Source of the DNA: Candidatus Roizmanbacteria bacterium UBA1450
Lineage (GTDB): Bacteria > Patescibacteriota > Microgenomatia > UBA1406 > GWC2-37-13
Assembly: GCA_002329205.1 (NCBI GenBank)
Contig: DCTC01000001.1
Location: 224,374-288,373, forward strand
Direction: 5' to 3'
Length of the DNA stretch: 64,000 nucleotides
The notes under the pieces were generated by a model. It saw nothing but the letters and a program-made list of their open reading frames with translations. It ran no database searches and was not told the DNA's origin. A program made the position numbers and the translations under genes. This document shows positions 25,385 through 33,363 of this stretch, piece after piece. The stretch's first letter is position 1, and each line of letters starts with the position of its first letter.

Positions 25385-26131
25385 ATGTATACTCGCATTC
25401 TCAATCGGAAAATCCATTATAAGAAATTTGGGTCAGGCAAGCCCATACTCCTTGTGCACGGTTGGGGAGGGAATATCTATAGTCTCCACCGTCTTGCTAC
25501 TATCGCATCCAAACAGCACACCGTTTATTTGATCGACTTGCCCGGATTTGGTAAAAGTGACAATCCTGCACACCACTGGGGAATTGAAGGATATGCATTG
25601 GTTCTCAGAGAATTTATTCAGAAACAGAAATTATCAAAACCGTATTTTTTCGGACATGCATTCGGAAGTGAAATAGGTTTGTATCTTGCGAGCCATTATC
25701 CGCAAATCCTGGGGAAACTCATTTTTTGTTGCAGTACGTTTCGACGTGAAAATAGGGTATCAAAACCTGCACAACTGATGAAAATTCTCCCTCGAGATCA
25801 TTGGCTGATCAGACCTATATACCCGCTTGTAAAGAAACTTTATTACCGTCTCTTCCATAAGGACTCTGACCTATTGAAACATCCGCATCTTGAAAAAAAT
25901 TTCCGCAAAATTATATCTCAGGATCTTACTTCAGATCTGCAAAAAATTACGAATGACACACTTGTACTATGGGGAGAAAATGATATATGTACCCCGGTGA
26001 TTCTCGGATATGAGATGCACAAAAAAATCAGTCATTCATACCTTCATATCTTTCCCGAGATGGGACATGACTTCCCGATACAGGAACCACACGCTGTTTG
26101 GAAAGAAATAAAGCCCTTTTTACTCAACTAA
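25385..26131 (+). CDS. Alpha/beta-hydrolase-fold protein lacking the catalytic serine
   Basis: The fold is clear: the oxyanion region LLVHGWGGN (22-30), the nucleophile elbow at 90-94, Asp200 in GENDICTP and His228 in EMGHDFP. The elbow reads Gly-His-Ala-Phe-Gly, so Ala92 stands where the family has Ser; Asp and His are kept. Unless a nearby residue (Ser95) takes over, it should not work as an ordinary hydrolase. It lies 8 nt after the DsbA-like gene and 86 nt before a Mur-ligase gene. Options are a binding protein, a non-hydrolytic enzyme, or decay in progress, though the frame is intact. Confidence 0.8.
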   Translation: MYTRILNRKIHYKKFGSGKPILLVHGWGGNIYSLHRLATIASKQHTVYLIDLPGFGKSDNPAHHWGIEGYALVLREFIQKQKLSKPYFFGHAFGSEIGLYLASHYPQILGKLIFCCSTFRRENRVSKPAQLMKILPRDHWLIRPIYPLVKKLYYRLFHKDSDLLKHPHLEKNFRKIISQDLTSDLQKITNDTLVLWGENDICTPVILGYEMHKKISHSYLHIFPEMGHDFPIQEPHAVWKEIKPFLLN

Positions 26132-26217
26132 TTTTTCATCTTCCTTAGTATAATAATTGTGATTAAGCTGACATTGAATAAGTATAGTAAATTAACAATT
26201 TGATTAATGATGATATC

Positions 26218-27651
26218 ATGTTCTCATTAGTACTTCTGAGCTGTGTATGGATCCTATACAAGGGGTTGCACTTCATTTTTTTATTTCAGTCAAAAGGATA
26301 CCGTATCAACCGAGTACAAGCACATATTCATGATCGCGGTTTTTTAACCCTGTTTTATACTTTCAAAATTCAAATCCCTTCCAAAACGTTACGAAATATT
26401 CTATTGGCAAGCTTTCATGCTATTGTCACCGGAATTATTTTTTTGTATGCATTTGAGAATGTCTATGTCTACAACTTCCTGAGCAACTTTTTCTTTTTGG
26501 CTCCGTTTGTAGCTTTTGTCATTGTACTAAGCGGTGCCGTTTTGACCAGTATTCCCGTTTATCTGTACCGATGGATTATTATCCAGCTTGCCCGGTGGAA
26601 AATCCGAAAAACGAAAACTAAATTTATTGGTATATCCGGTTCATTCGGAAAAAGTTCAGTTAAAGAATATTTATACGTTATTTTATCTCAAAAGTTTCGT
26701 GTAGCAAAAACGGAGGATGAAAGAACGACCGATATCGGTATTGCTTTGTCAATACTAAAAAATATCAGCCCGGATATCGAATACTTCATTATTGAAGCAG
26801 AATCATTTGGAAAAGGTGAGATGCAAAGCGCTCTGAATTATATTCCGTTCACATATTGTATTCTCACCGGTTTGGGAAATACTCATCTTGATCTCTACGG
26901 CAACAAAAAATATCTGATTGAAGAACAGATTTACCTGTTCCGAAAACTCATAGAAACGGGCAAAGCATATATCAACCAGGATGCGTACGATACTGATGAA
27001 CCCACCTTCAAAATCCTTCCATCATATACAACCTATGGACTTTCCAGAAAATCAGAAATATATCCAAATGATTTCAAAACAAATCATACATACACGACAG
27101 CACGTATTCATTATCAGAGAACTAGTTTCCATATACAGACAACGCTCCTTGGCAAGCACTCGCTTCAGAATCTTCTTCCTGCAATTGCATTGTCGTATGA
27201 TATCGGGATTCATCCGACAAAGATACAGCAGGCGATCAATAGTATCCGTCACACGAAAGGCAGGCTGTCTATCCATCGCGGTCCGGCAAAATCGGTGATT
27301 ATACTGGATCTCATCAATGCGAATGTAGACGGCTTTATTGCAGCCGCGGATATAATAAAATATTTTCCACAAAAAACAAAAATTGCTGTCAGTTGCGGCA
27401 TCGAAGAACTCGGAGTAGAGAAGAGGGATTCTTATGAACGGATAGTTCACAAACTGATCAATAATGGTATCCAGCTGTATACAACAGACTTATTATTTAG
27501 AAAAATAAAAAAATCACCCGCAGTAATTACATTTAACGACGTCTCGTCACTGCAAAAAGAATTGCTTTTGAAGCTCGAGAAAGGTACAGTAGTATTAATC
27601 GAAGGGGAATACCCACCTTCTTATATACAAGAACTTATCAAACACAAATGA
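26218..27651 (+). CDS. Membrane-anchored Mur-ligase-family protein (MurF-like)
   Basis: From the ATG at 26218 the protein is 477 aa. The first 125 residues hold three to four membrane helices, which ordinary Mur ligases lack. A Mur ligase core follows: P-loop GISGSFGKSS (about 138-147, Lys145), the central-domain Glu in IIEAESFGKGE (about 194-204), GNTHLD (about 218-223) and a C-terminal domain (about 330-477). Mur ligases use ATP to join an amino acid or peptide to a carboxylate. The intact P-loop suggests activity, likely on a membrane-bound cell-wall precursor. A TTG at 26200 is the alternative start. The stop overlaps the next ATG by 4 nt. Confidence 0.82.
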   Translation: MFSLVLLSCVWILYKGLHFIFLFQSKGYRINRVQAHIHDRGFLTLFYTFKIQIPSKTLRNILLASFHAIVTGIIFLYAFENVYVYNFLSNFFFLAPFVAFVIVLSGAVLTSIPVYLYRWIIIQLARWKIRKTKTKFIGISGSFGKSSVKEYLYVILSQKFRVAKTEDERTTDIGIALSILKNISPDIEYFIIEAESFGKGEMQSALNYIPFTYCILTGLGNTHLDLYGNKKYLIEEQIYLFRKLIETGKAYINQDAYDTDEPTFKILPSYTTYGLSRKSEIYPNDFKTNHTYTTARIHYQRTSFHIQTTLLGKHSLQNLLPAIALSYDIGIHPTKIQQAINSIRHTKGRLSIHRGPAKSVIILDLINANVDGFIAAADIIKYFPQKTKIAVSCGIEELGVEKRDSYERIVHKLINNGIQLYTTDLLFRKIKKSPAVITFNDVSSLQKELLLKLEKGTVVLIEGEYPPSYIQELIKHK

Positions 27652-28829
27652 CTTTTGTAGATTTTGCACCAAACGAGCAAAAAGACGATGCAATCGCAGC
27701 CTGTCGCTTATTATTCCAACCATGGCGATGGAGGAGAGGTAAAGAAACAACCAACCTTAAACGACGTCTCAAATCTCGTTTTTTTTCTCCTGATACCCAG
27801 ATTAGCCTATTTTTTTCAGCTCGGGGCGCTCTCTACCAATATCTGAAGACACTTCATCTTCCACCAGAGAGTGTTGTTCTCATCCAGGCTATTACGTCCG
27901 TCACGACTGTTGTTCCTATCCTGGCCAACAATCTGACGCCAGTATACGTAGATATTAATGAAACTGATTTCAGTATGGACATTCGAGATTTAGAGAAAAA
28001 ATATTCGAAAAATGCCAAAGTTCTTATTCTGCAGCACACATGCGGAATTACCCCCGTTGATCGAAAAAAAATACTGGCATTTGCGAAAACAAAAAAATTA
28101 AAAGTGATCGAAGATATTACACAGGGATTTGATCCTGAACTTTTCAAGAATAAACGATTTACATCACTTGCGCTTATGTCCTTTAACAGAAACAGTGCTT
28201 TTTCATCGGTATTTGGCGGGATGCTGGCTATCCGAGGCATAAGGAACAACACCATGATTAAAGAAGTCGAGAAGAATATACCAAATCCATCCATTTGGCT
28301 GTTATTACAGATGCTTTTTTACAAAATCGGCTCTGTGATAATAAAAAAAACCTATTCCATCTTTATAGGCAAATTGATTCATTTTGCTGCGAAGCAATTG
28401 AATATTTTCCCGGTTCATATATCCAAAAAAGAGCGTAAAGGTGAATTTGATCCGACATACTTAAAAACGTTTCCCAATTTAAGCGCACAATTATTACTCA
28501 AACAGCTGGATAGATTTAACGACGTCTCTTCTAAGAGAACAAAATCAGTCGTGTATTACAATGACCATTTAGGAATACCACACAAACATTCTGCTGCACC
28601 TCTTGGAGCATACCCTGTGATAACCAAACAGTATAATCCATTTCAATCTTCCTTTCGTTCCGTAGTGGATCCTGCAGAAGATCCTTTCATATTTGGGTAC
28701 CAGCAGGGTACGTGTCCGATTGCAGAAAAGATCATACCGCATCTGATAAAATTGCCCACTCTTTTACAAAAAAAAGAAAGGGAGTTTATTCTAAAACAAA
28801 TAAACAGGGAGAATAATCTATCCATATAG
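27648..28829 (+). CDS. DegT/DnrJ/EryC1/StrS-fold protein lacking the PLP lysine
   Basis: This 393-aa protein follows the fold type I aminotransferase pattern of the DegT family: SARGALYQYL (57-66), the strand VYVDINETDF (99-108), and VIEDITQGF with Asp156. The lysine that holds PLP should sit five residues after the Ser of the SF motif; here SFNRNSAFSSVFGG (178-191) has Ser183. The rest of the loop is well preserved. ColD-type dehydratases also replace this Lys (by His), but Ser is odd. Its start overlaps the Mur-ligase stop, so the two are coupled. The role may be binding of an amino sugar or a scaffold for the ligase. An intrinsic terminator follows at 28958. Confidence 0.78.
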   Translation: MTFVDFAPNEQKDDAIAACRLLFQPWRWRRGKETTNLKRRLKSRFFSPDTQISLFFSARGALYQYLKTLHLPPESVVLIQAITSVTTVVPILANNLTPVYVDINETDFSMDIRDLEKKYSKNAKVLILQHTCGITPVDRKKILAFAKTKKLKVIEDITQGFDPELFKNKRFTSLALMSFNRNSAFSSVFGGMLAIRGIRNNTMIKEVEKNIPNPSIWLLLQMLFYKIGSVIIKKTYSIFIGKLIHFAAKQLNIFPVHISKKERKGEFDPTYLKTFPNLSAQLLLKQLDRFNDVSSKRTKSVVYYNDHLGIPHKHSAAPLGAYPVITKQYNPFQSSFRSVVDPAEDPFIFGYQQGTCPIAEKIIPHLIKLPTLLQKKEREFILKQINRENNLSI

Positions 28830-28957
28830 GCTGAGATACATATAAATCTGTAGAATTTATACAAACCCCACCAACATCGACACTAAATAGACTACTACAA
28901 CAATCCGTATTATCAATCACCCCTAAAATTCGCCCAAATAGACCCTTCTGAAAAATG

Positions 28958-28982
28958 AGACGTATAAAGTATCGTCTTTTTT
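28958..28982 (+). terminator. Rho-independent terminator of the Mur-ligase cluster
   Basis: AGACG (28958-28962) and CGTCT (28973-28977), extended by ATA/TAT with one bulged base and a short loop, are followed by T's through 28982. Confidence 0.75.
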
Positions 28983-29500
28983 AAGTAATAAATACATAAA
29001 TCATATATATTTATAGTTATTCGTGATTTTTGTTACAACCATACAATGCTTATAAAAATTACTGCATATATTTTTTTAAAATATTTTTCTATTCTTAATT
29101 GCATAATTATGGTCCTTCTATCTTCATCTCCTTTGACTAGATACTAGTCCCGAATACGCACGCCTGTGAACGCGCGAGCCTATAAACCAAAGCCCTTATC
29201 TTTTCAGATGCAACAGAATACACAAAGAATTCATATTAGATTGTCGGAACAACCCTGATAAACCATACTTCTCGGGTATACCAAACGGAAATAGAGGAGA
29301 ATTGAGGGTAAATATTGGATTTAGACTGTTGTAATAATCTAAACATGGGGGAGACCTCGGCATAATGACCGACAGACCGTCCAGGGGAAGTATTCAGGCA
29401 GAATTACTGATAAATAGAAATAAAAAAACGAAAAAAAACATTTTTAAAGTGATAAATAAAAATAGAAAAAAATCGCTTCCCTCTCCTCTCATTTTGGCTC

Positions 29501-29530
29501 AACGTCGTAAAAGATACAATTTACGACGTT
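29501..29530. repeat. Perfect 11-bp hairpin
   Basis: AACGTCGTAAA (29501-29511) and TTTACGACGTT (29520-29530) with an 8-nt loop. It is followed by TTAT only, so it is a weak terminator at best. Confidence 0.7.
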
Positions 29531-29700
29531 TTATATCATCTATTCCCTGCGCTTGTATACGTCAAAATTTGACCATTTCTGGTATCTACTAAATCGGAAG
29601 GAATAGTTTTTTTTATTCATTTATTCTGTGTTTTTATTTATAAAAAAATAAATTAATAATATTATTTCAACCTCTTTTACCTCTCTTTTCTTAGTAATTT

Positions 29701-29827
29701 GAACAAGCTCTTTACGAGAGAGGCCTCTCTCATGTTCAAGGGCTAGATGAATAGCAATATAGTGGGCTAAGTGATTGAAGAAGTTATCACAAGGCCCTTC
29801 TCAAGATAGTAGCTGTCACATAGGGCC
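29701..29827 (+). ncRNA. Candidate structured RNA
   Basis: Several stems can form. GAACA/TGTTC (29701-29705 with 29733-29737) encloses the 16-base palindrome GAGAGAGGCCTCTCTC (29716-29731). AAGGGC (29738-29743) pairs with GCCCTT (29794-29799), enclosing TAGC/GCTA and GTGAT/ATCAC (29771-29775 with 29786-29790), a three-way junction. GGCCCT at 29793-29798 can instead pair with AGGGCC at 29822-29827, an exclusive alternative. No known RNA family (RNase P, SRP, tmRNA, 6S) is recognised. The transcribed strand is not known. Confidence 0.35.
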
Positions 29828-29830
29828 GAC

Positions 29831-29839
29831 TTATCCACA
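29831..29839 (+). promoter_or_regulatory. Perfect DnaA box
   Basis: TTATCCACA, identical to the strongest E. coli DnaA box, followed by a very A/T-rich stretch (29870-29960). Only one box is present, so it is at most a hint of an origin. Confidence 0.45.
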
Positions 29840-30059
29840 AATTTTGTTTGAATTGATTCAAAGTAGATCAAAGTGTGTCAAATAATTACCGTACGTGAAT
29901 TATTTAATTATCTTATAGTAAATTAATAATTATTATAGGATATATATAAATAATTAACGAACGTAACTTTTTCGATCACCTTTCATTCCTCTCTCCTCTC
30001 TTCTCTATCCGGGATATGTCAATTTTTACTGTATGAAGACATCGGTTTATTTATTTTTT

Positions 30060-30932
30060 TTACCATTGGAGCGTAAGTACAGCGATAAACAAAACAAATA
30101 CAATGACGAATGCATACTCACGAAGAACGTTATTGAAGAGACGGTCTGCGAGGTAGTTGTAGGCAATCCCTGAAATACTGTAATACAGTGCCGTGAGTAT
30201 CAGAGCAACGACATTGATTCGCAGCGGCATAAACGAAACAAGAAGTGCCACTTCAAACAAGAGAAGGGCCAATACGCTACTGAACACAAACAGCGTTTTA
30301 TCAAAATGTTTTTCCAGCTTTACTGACCAAAAAAGCTGCACCGAGATAATCAAGGATAAAATAGCGATAATAAATCCCGTCAAAAGAAAATTGAGCCGAA
30401 ATGATAGCGTCACCAATACAAAAAGGAATACGATGAACGTTTGCGTCAGATAGTTGATCGAAAATGCCGCCCGATACAATTGAATACTCTTCTCTACTCC
30501 CACATTGAAGATATTCATTGTCAGAAGTACTGCATAATACCCCAGAGAAAAAAGTATCAGAAACGGTATACGCGTAAGCCATCGGACAGGAAGCAATGAG
30601 TAGAACAGGTATAGTGAAACAGCAAGCAAAATAGGCATGATAAAGAGCATGTACCACTCTACCCTATTTATTCCCTCAAAGACTGCAAAATATGTGGTGA
30701 CATATGAAATCAAAATAATTATCGGAATAAAAATATACCATGACTCGGTAAAGGTAAAAAAGGAACTGACTCCGAAAAGAACTGTCATGGCAAGTGTTGC
30801 GATCACGATACGAAGACGTTTTGCAATCAGATTTATGAATGAAAAATTGAGCTTCTTCTGTTTCTGGGTTCCCGTTTTTTTTATCGGTAACGCGAAAGGG
30901 AGACTGAACTTCCATTTAGATTTTCCTGCCAT
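30060..30932 (-). CDS. Hypothetical polytopic membrane protein, 290 aa
   Basis: A basic N-terminus of about 35 residues (many Lys, FSLPFALPIKK) is followed by about eight hydrophobic segments to the end. No family is recognised. The ATG at 30932 is decided by a TATACT box (plus-strand 30939-30944) ending 6 nt upstream; the frame is open to 31013 but that would run through the divergent promoter. It is divergent from the TPR gene, with starts 63 nt apart. Confidence 0.6.
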   Translation of the reverse strand: MAGKSKWKFSLPFALPIKKTGTQKQKKLNFSFINLIAKRLRIVIATLAMTVLFGVSSFFTFTESWYIFIPIIILISYVTTYFAVFEGINRVEWYMLFIMPILLAVSLYLFYSLLPVRWLTRIPFLILFSLGYYAVLLTMNIFNVGVEKSIQLYRAAFSINYLTQTFIVFLFVLVTLSFRLNFLLTGFIIAILSLIISVQLFWSVKLEKHFDKTLFVFSSVLALLLFEVALLVSFMPLRINVVALILTALYYSISGIAYNYLADRLFNNVLREYAFVIVFVLFIAVLTLQW

Positions 30933-30960
30933 GAAGATAGTATAGCATGCGTTTTTGCAC

Positions 30961-30988
30961 TTGACATTCGACGTAATTTCCTTATACT
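30961..30988 (+). promoter_or_regulatory. Strong promoter for the TPR gene
   Basis: TTGACA (30961-30966), a 16-bp spacer and TATACT (30983-30988). The -10 ends 7 nt before the ATG at 30996, so the mRNA should be leaderless. The divergent promoter (TATACT at 30939-30944, minus strand) lies just beside it. Confidence 0.75.
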
Positions 30989-30995
30989 CAACTAA

Positions 30996-31817
30996 ATGGA
31001 AAATATTGATCAACTTGAACAGCAGGCTATCGACTTTGCCGTTGAAGCCGATTGGGAAGGAGCTTTAGGAAAGAATCAGCAGATTATTGATCAGGATCCC
31101 GAAAATATGAACGCATATCTAAGACTCGGATATGCACAACTTCAGCTGAACATGTTGAAAGAAGCAAAACAGTCATTTAAAAAAGTACTGGAGATTCAGC
31201 CAAAAAACAATATTGCCGAAGAACATTTAGAAAAAATTGCCATTTTATCAAATAAAAAAAAGAAACGACACGTTAATTCCACCAAATTTGATCCAGATCT
31301 TTTTATTGACATACCGGGCAAAACACGAACTGTGCATCTCGTAAACCTCGGACAAAAGGAAGATCTTGCCGGAATGAACATCGGAGAGGAAGTGTTCCTG
31401 AAGGAAAAACGACGCAAATTGGAAGTCCGGACTTCGAATGACGAGTATCTGGGTTGCCTGCCGGATGATATATCCAAACGTCTCGCCTACTTCATCAATG
31501 AAGGGAGTGAATACAAAACGTATATTAAAGAAATCGACCTGACTACTGTTGTTATATTTATTCGCGAGATCAGCAAAGGGAAAAAAGTCAGACAATATCC
31601 CTCCTTCCCTTCTAATCCTCATGTAATGCTTTCTGATATCAATCAGATTGAGAATGATGAAGAAAAAGAGACCGAGGAAGAATCCGAGGAAGAAGATGAC
31701 GATGATATTGTCGAAGGTGATCTGGAACTTGATGATGAAGAATGGGAAGAATTTGAAGAAGAAAAGGACCTCAGCTCCATCGTTCAATTGGAAGATGAAG
31801 AAGAAGAGGAAGAATAA
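30996..31817 (+). CDS. TPR protein with a HIRAN-like domain and an acidic tail, 273 aa
   Basis: Residues about 5-90 form two to three TPR helices (DWEGALGKNQQII, AYLRLGYAQLQL, EAKQSFKKVLEIQP). A basic linker (KKKKRH) leads to a beta-rich region (about 105-210) with the pattern LxxGEEVFLxxExR..LEVRT..DEYLGCLP, which resembles HIRAN domains that bind damaged or stalled DNA. The last 60 residues are almost all Asp and Glu. The acidic tail could mimic nucleic acid or bind basic partners. The HIRAN assignment is by eye and moderate. Confidence 0.65.
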   Translation: MENIDQLEQQAIDFAVEADWEGALGKNQQIIDQDPENMNAYLRLGYAQLQLNMLKEAKQSFKKVLEIQPKNNIAEEHLEKIAILSNKKKKRHVNSTKFDPDLFIDIPGKTRTVHLVNLGQKEDLAGMNIGEEVFLKEKRRKLEVRTSNDEYLGCLPDDISKRLAYFINEGSEYKTYIKEIDLTTVVIFIREISKGKKVRQYPSFPSNPHVMLSDINQIENDEEKETEEESEEEDDDDIVEGDLELDDEEWEEFEEEKDLSSIVQLEDEEEEEE

Positions 31818-31975
31818 TGTTCTACCTTATCTTTGAAAAACACAATTGATCCCTTTATTCTGCGCATTGATAATATCCTTTTGATCTCTTTGGGAATATG
31901 AAAATCCTTCATGGAGATCCATGCCATGATAAACGAGATAATAAATAAAACTACAAGAACAATATAAATTACCAT
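31784..31975 (-). CDS. Small single-pass membrane protein, 63 aa
   Basis: One hydrophobic helix (residues 2-20) is followed by a basic segment and, at the C-terminus, a run of Ser that is simply the antisense of the TPR protein's Glu run. The 3' end overlaps that gene by 34 nt on the opposite strand. The start is supported by TATAAT ending 5 nt upstream in the context TATAATACGGTATG, identical over 14 bases to the start of the HAD gene at 9554. Function unknown. Confidence 0.55.
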   Translation of the reverse strand: MVIYIVLVVLFIISFIMAWISMKDFHIPKEIKRILSMRRIKGSIVFFKDKVEHYSSSSSSSSN

Positions 31976-32025
31976 ACCGTATTATACCTGGTAATTGACT
32001 CCAGTCGAAATATTATAATGTCTGA

Positions 32026-32943
32026 CTACTGAATCTCCCAATCCTGCTCGCGTGATCCAAGGACAAAAATGATATCATACACATCTGTTTTCCCTTGTAA
32101 GAGCGGACACTGAAAATAGGAAGAAATATCCCGCGCGGTTTCAGAAGGGATATCCTCTGAATATATCACTTTGCAGAGCTCTGACCTCTCGATATCCAAA
32201 GATACGTCGCTCACTCTGATGCCATTGCCCTCAAGGAGCATACTAATGCGTGAGGCAGTCTTATATTTGTTGGGATACAACACCTGGACACTTTTTTGTT
32301 CAGCTCGATAGTTTGACTGATACAACAGTCCTATGCTTTTTTTCATAAAAGAATCATTCCGGAATACAGTGTCACCGAGGACATTGTCTTTTTCCTTTAC
32401 ATAACTGATTTTATTAAATTGTGTGTCTTTTTCACCCAAAAGGGTAATAGTTAAGTAAATTCTGTCCAGATAGGAAGCGTTGCTGGCGGAAAATAATACA
32501 GCCATGACAGAAGGTTTCTTCGAGAGATCAGTGCTTTCGGTTCCATAATATACTTCTTCTGTTTCCGGGTAGAAATAATAATGGATGAATGTAGTTGTCG
32601 TAGCAGCAAACGTTTTTTCAAGAAGATGAGCATTGCCGTCCAGTTTGGCCAATTTCCCGAGAGAACCAATCCTGTATTGGCCGTAACCTCCAGGGACATC
32701 TACTTTTATATCCGCAGGAAATGAGATCTGATAATGTCTCCCCGCTTTGGTATCCAGCGAGTAATAATCGGTTTCTGAACCGTACATGACGAGGTTTATA
32801 CGATCCGGTCGGGTTACAAAAAGTGATCGCTGAAAAGAAACAATGCCTTTATACAAGAGATAACCCAATACAAATGAGGAAAGTAAAATGTAAAACGTGA
32901 GATACTTTGGATTCCGCTTATAACCGGTCTTTTTATGCCTCAT
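32026..32943 (-). CDS. Membrane-anchored protein with LytR C-terminal-like domain, 305 aa
   Basis: A basic N-terminus and one helix (about 15-33) anchor an extracytoplasmic part. Its last about 90 residues (from QKSVQVLYPNKYKTASRIS near 215) match the LytR_C type, a small domain often found with cell-wall-linked proteins. The middle portion (about 45-205) resembles a degenerate LytR-CpsA-Psr domain, but I see no clear catalytic Arg/Asp set. It likely has an envelope role. It is followed on the same strand by no gene for 50 nt; upstream is the DksA-like gene. Confidence 0.6.
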   Translation of the reverse strand: MRHKKTGYKRNPKYLTFYILLSSFVLGYLLYKGIVSFQRSLFVTRPDRINLVMYGSETDYYSLDTKAGRHYQISFPADIKVDVPGGYGQYRIGSLGKLAKLDGNAHLLEKTFAATTTTFIHYYFYPETEEVYYGTESTDLSKKPSVMAVLFSASNASYLDRIYLTITLLGEKDTQFNKISYVKEKDNVLGDTVFRNDSFMKKSIGLLYQSNYRAEQKSVQVLYPNKYKTASRISMLLEGNGIRVSDVSLDIERSELCKVIYSEDIPSETARDISSYFQCPLLQGKTDVYDIIFVLGSREQDWEIQ

Positions 32944-32990
32944 TCCTCTACTCTATCACAAATAGACTGACATTCCCACACAAATACGTG

Positions 32991-33338
32991 TTATTTTGTC
33001 AGTTCAGTTTCACAGGAAACACAGTAGATTGATTCAGGAATCAGCTCAAGCCTCTTGGCGGGAATTTCTTTGTTGCATCTTTTGCAAACGCCATACGTAC
33101 CCTTTTCATTTCTTTCAAGCGCCATGCTTATATTCTCAAGGCGTTTGTTTAGCGTTTCAATCTCCGCCTCAATTCTTTGATGACTCTCTTGTTCCCGAAC
33201 ATCGGTATCAACCGCTGCATTATCATCAGCATAATCAGGGTCACTAAACGGGTCAGCTTTGCGCAGTGCGGCAATTCGCTCATCGATCGATTTTTGCTCA
33301 TGCAGCAATTTATTTTTTACTTCTTCTCTGTTTATCAT
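32991..33338 (-). CDS. DksA/TraR-type zinc-finger protein, 115 aa
   Basis: An N-terminal coiled coil (about 1-75, Glu/Arg/Lys-rich with an Asp-Pro region at 28-35) leads to a C4 zinc finger with CKRCNKEI and YCVSC (about 86-110). This is the DksA/TraR fold, whose members insert into the RNA polymerase secondary channel; short versions are common. The Asp pair that DksA uses at the coiled-coil tip is not clearly identified. It lies between an Lgt-like gene upstream and the LytR-C gene downstream. Confidence 0.85.
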   Translation of the reverse strand: MINREEVKNKLLHEQKSIDERIAALRKADPFSDPDYADDNAAVDTDVREQESHQRIEAEIETLNKRLENISMALERNEKGTYGVCKRCNKEIPAKRLELIPESIYCVSCETELTK

Positions 33339-33363
33339 AATACTGAATTAAATAAAATAATGA

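Larger units (their letters stand above)
28983..30059. other. Noncoding region of about 1.1 kb
   Basis: No credible gene was found here. The DNA is very A/T-rich with islands of higher G+C (about 29130-29200, 29340-29400 and 29700-29830). It holds a perfect hairpin (29501-29530), a structured block (29701-29827), a perfect DnaA box (29831-29839) and an A/T-rich tail (29870-29960). A 75-codon plus-strand frame (29365-29592) is Lys/Arg-rich, has no Shine-Dalgarno or -10 box and crosses the hairpin. A minus-strand frame of about 60 codons (29621-29800) has protein-like composition but no usable start; it may be a gene remnant. This is the longest gene-free stretch in the window. Confidence 0.7.

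Noticed and set aside
29365..29592. Plus-strand frame of 75 codons in the gene-free region
   Set aside because: It is Lys/Arg-rich because of A-runs, crosses a perfect hairpin, and has no -10 box or Shine-Dalgarno at a sensible distance.
29621..29800. Minus-strand frame with protein-like composition (contains HLALEHERGLSRKELVQ)
   Set aside because: It has no ATG, GTG or TTG start and a stop immediately upstream. It may be a remnant, but it cannot be called a gene.
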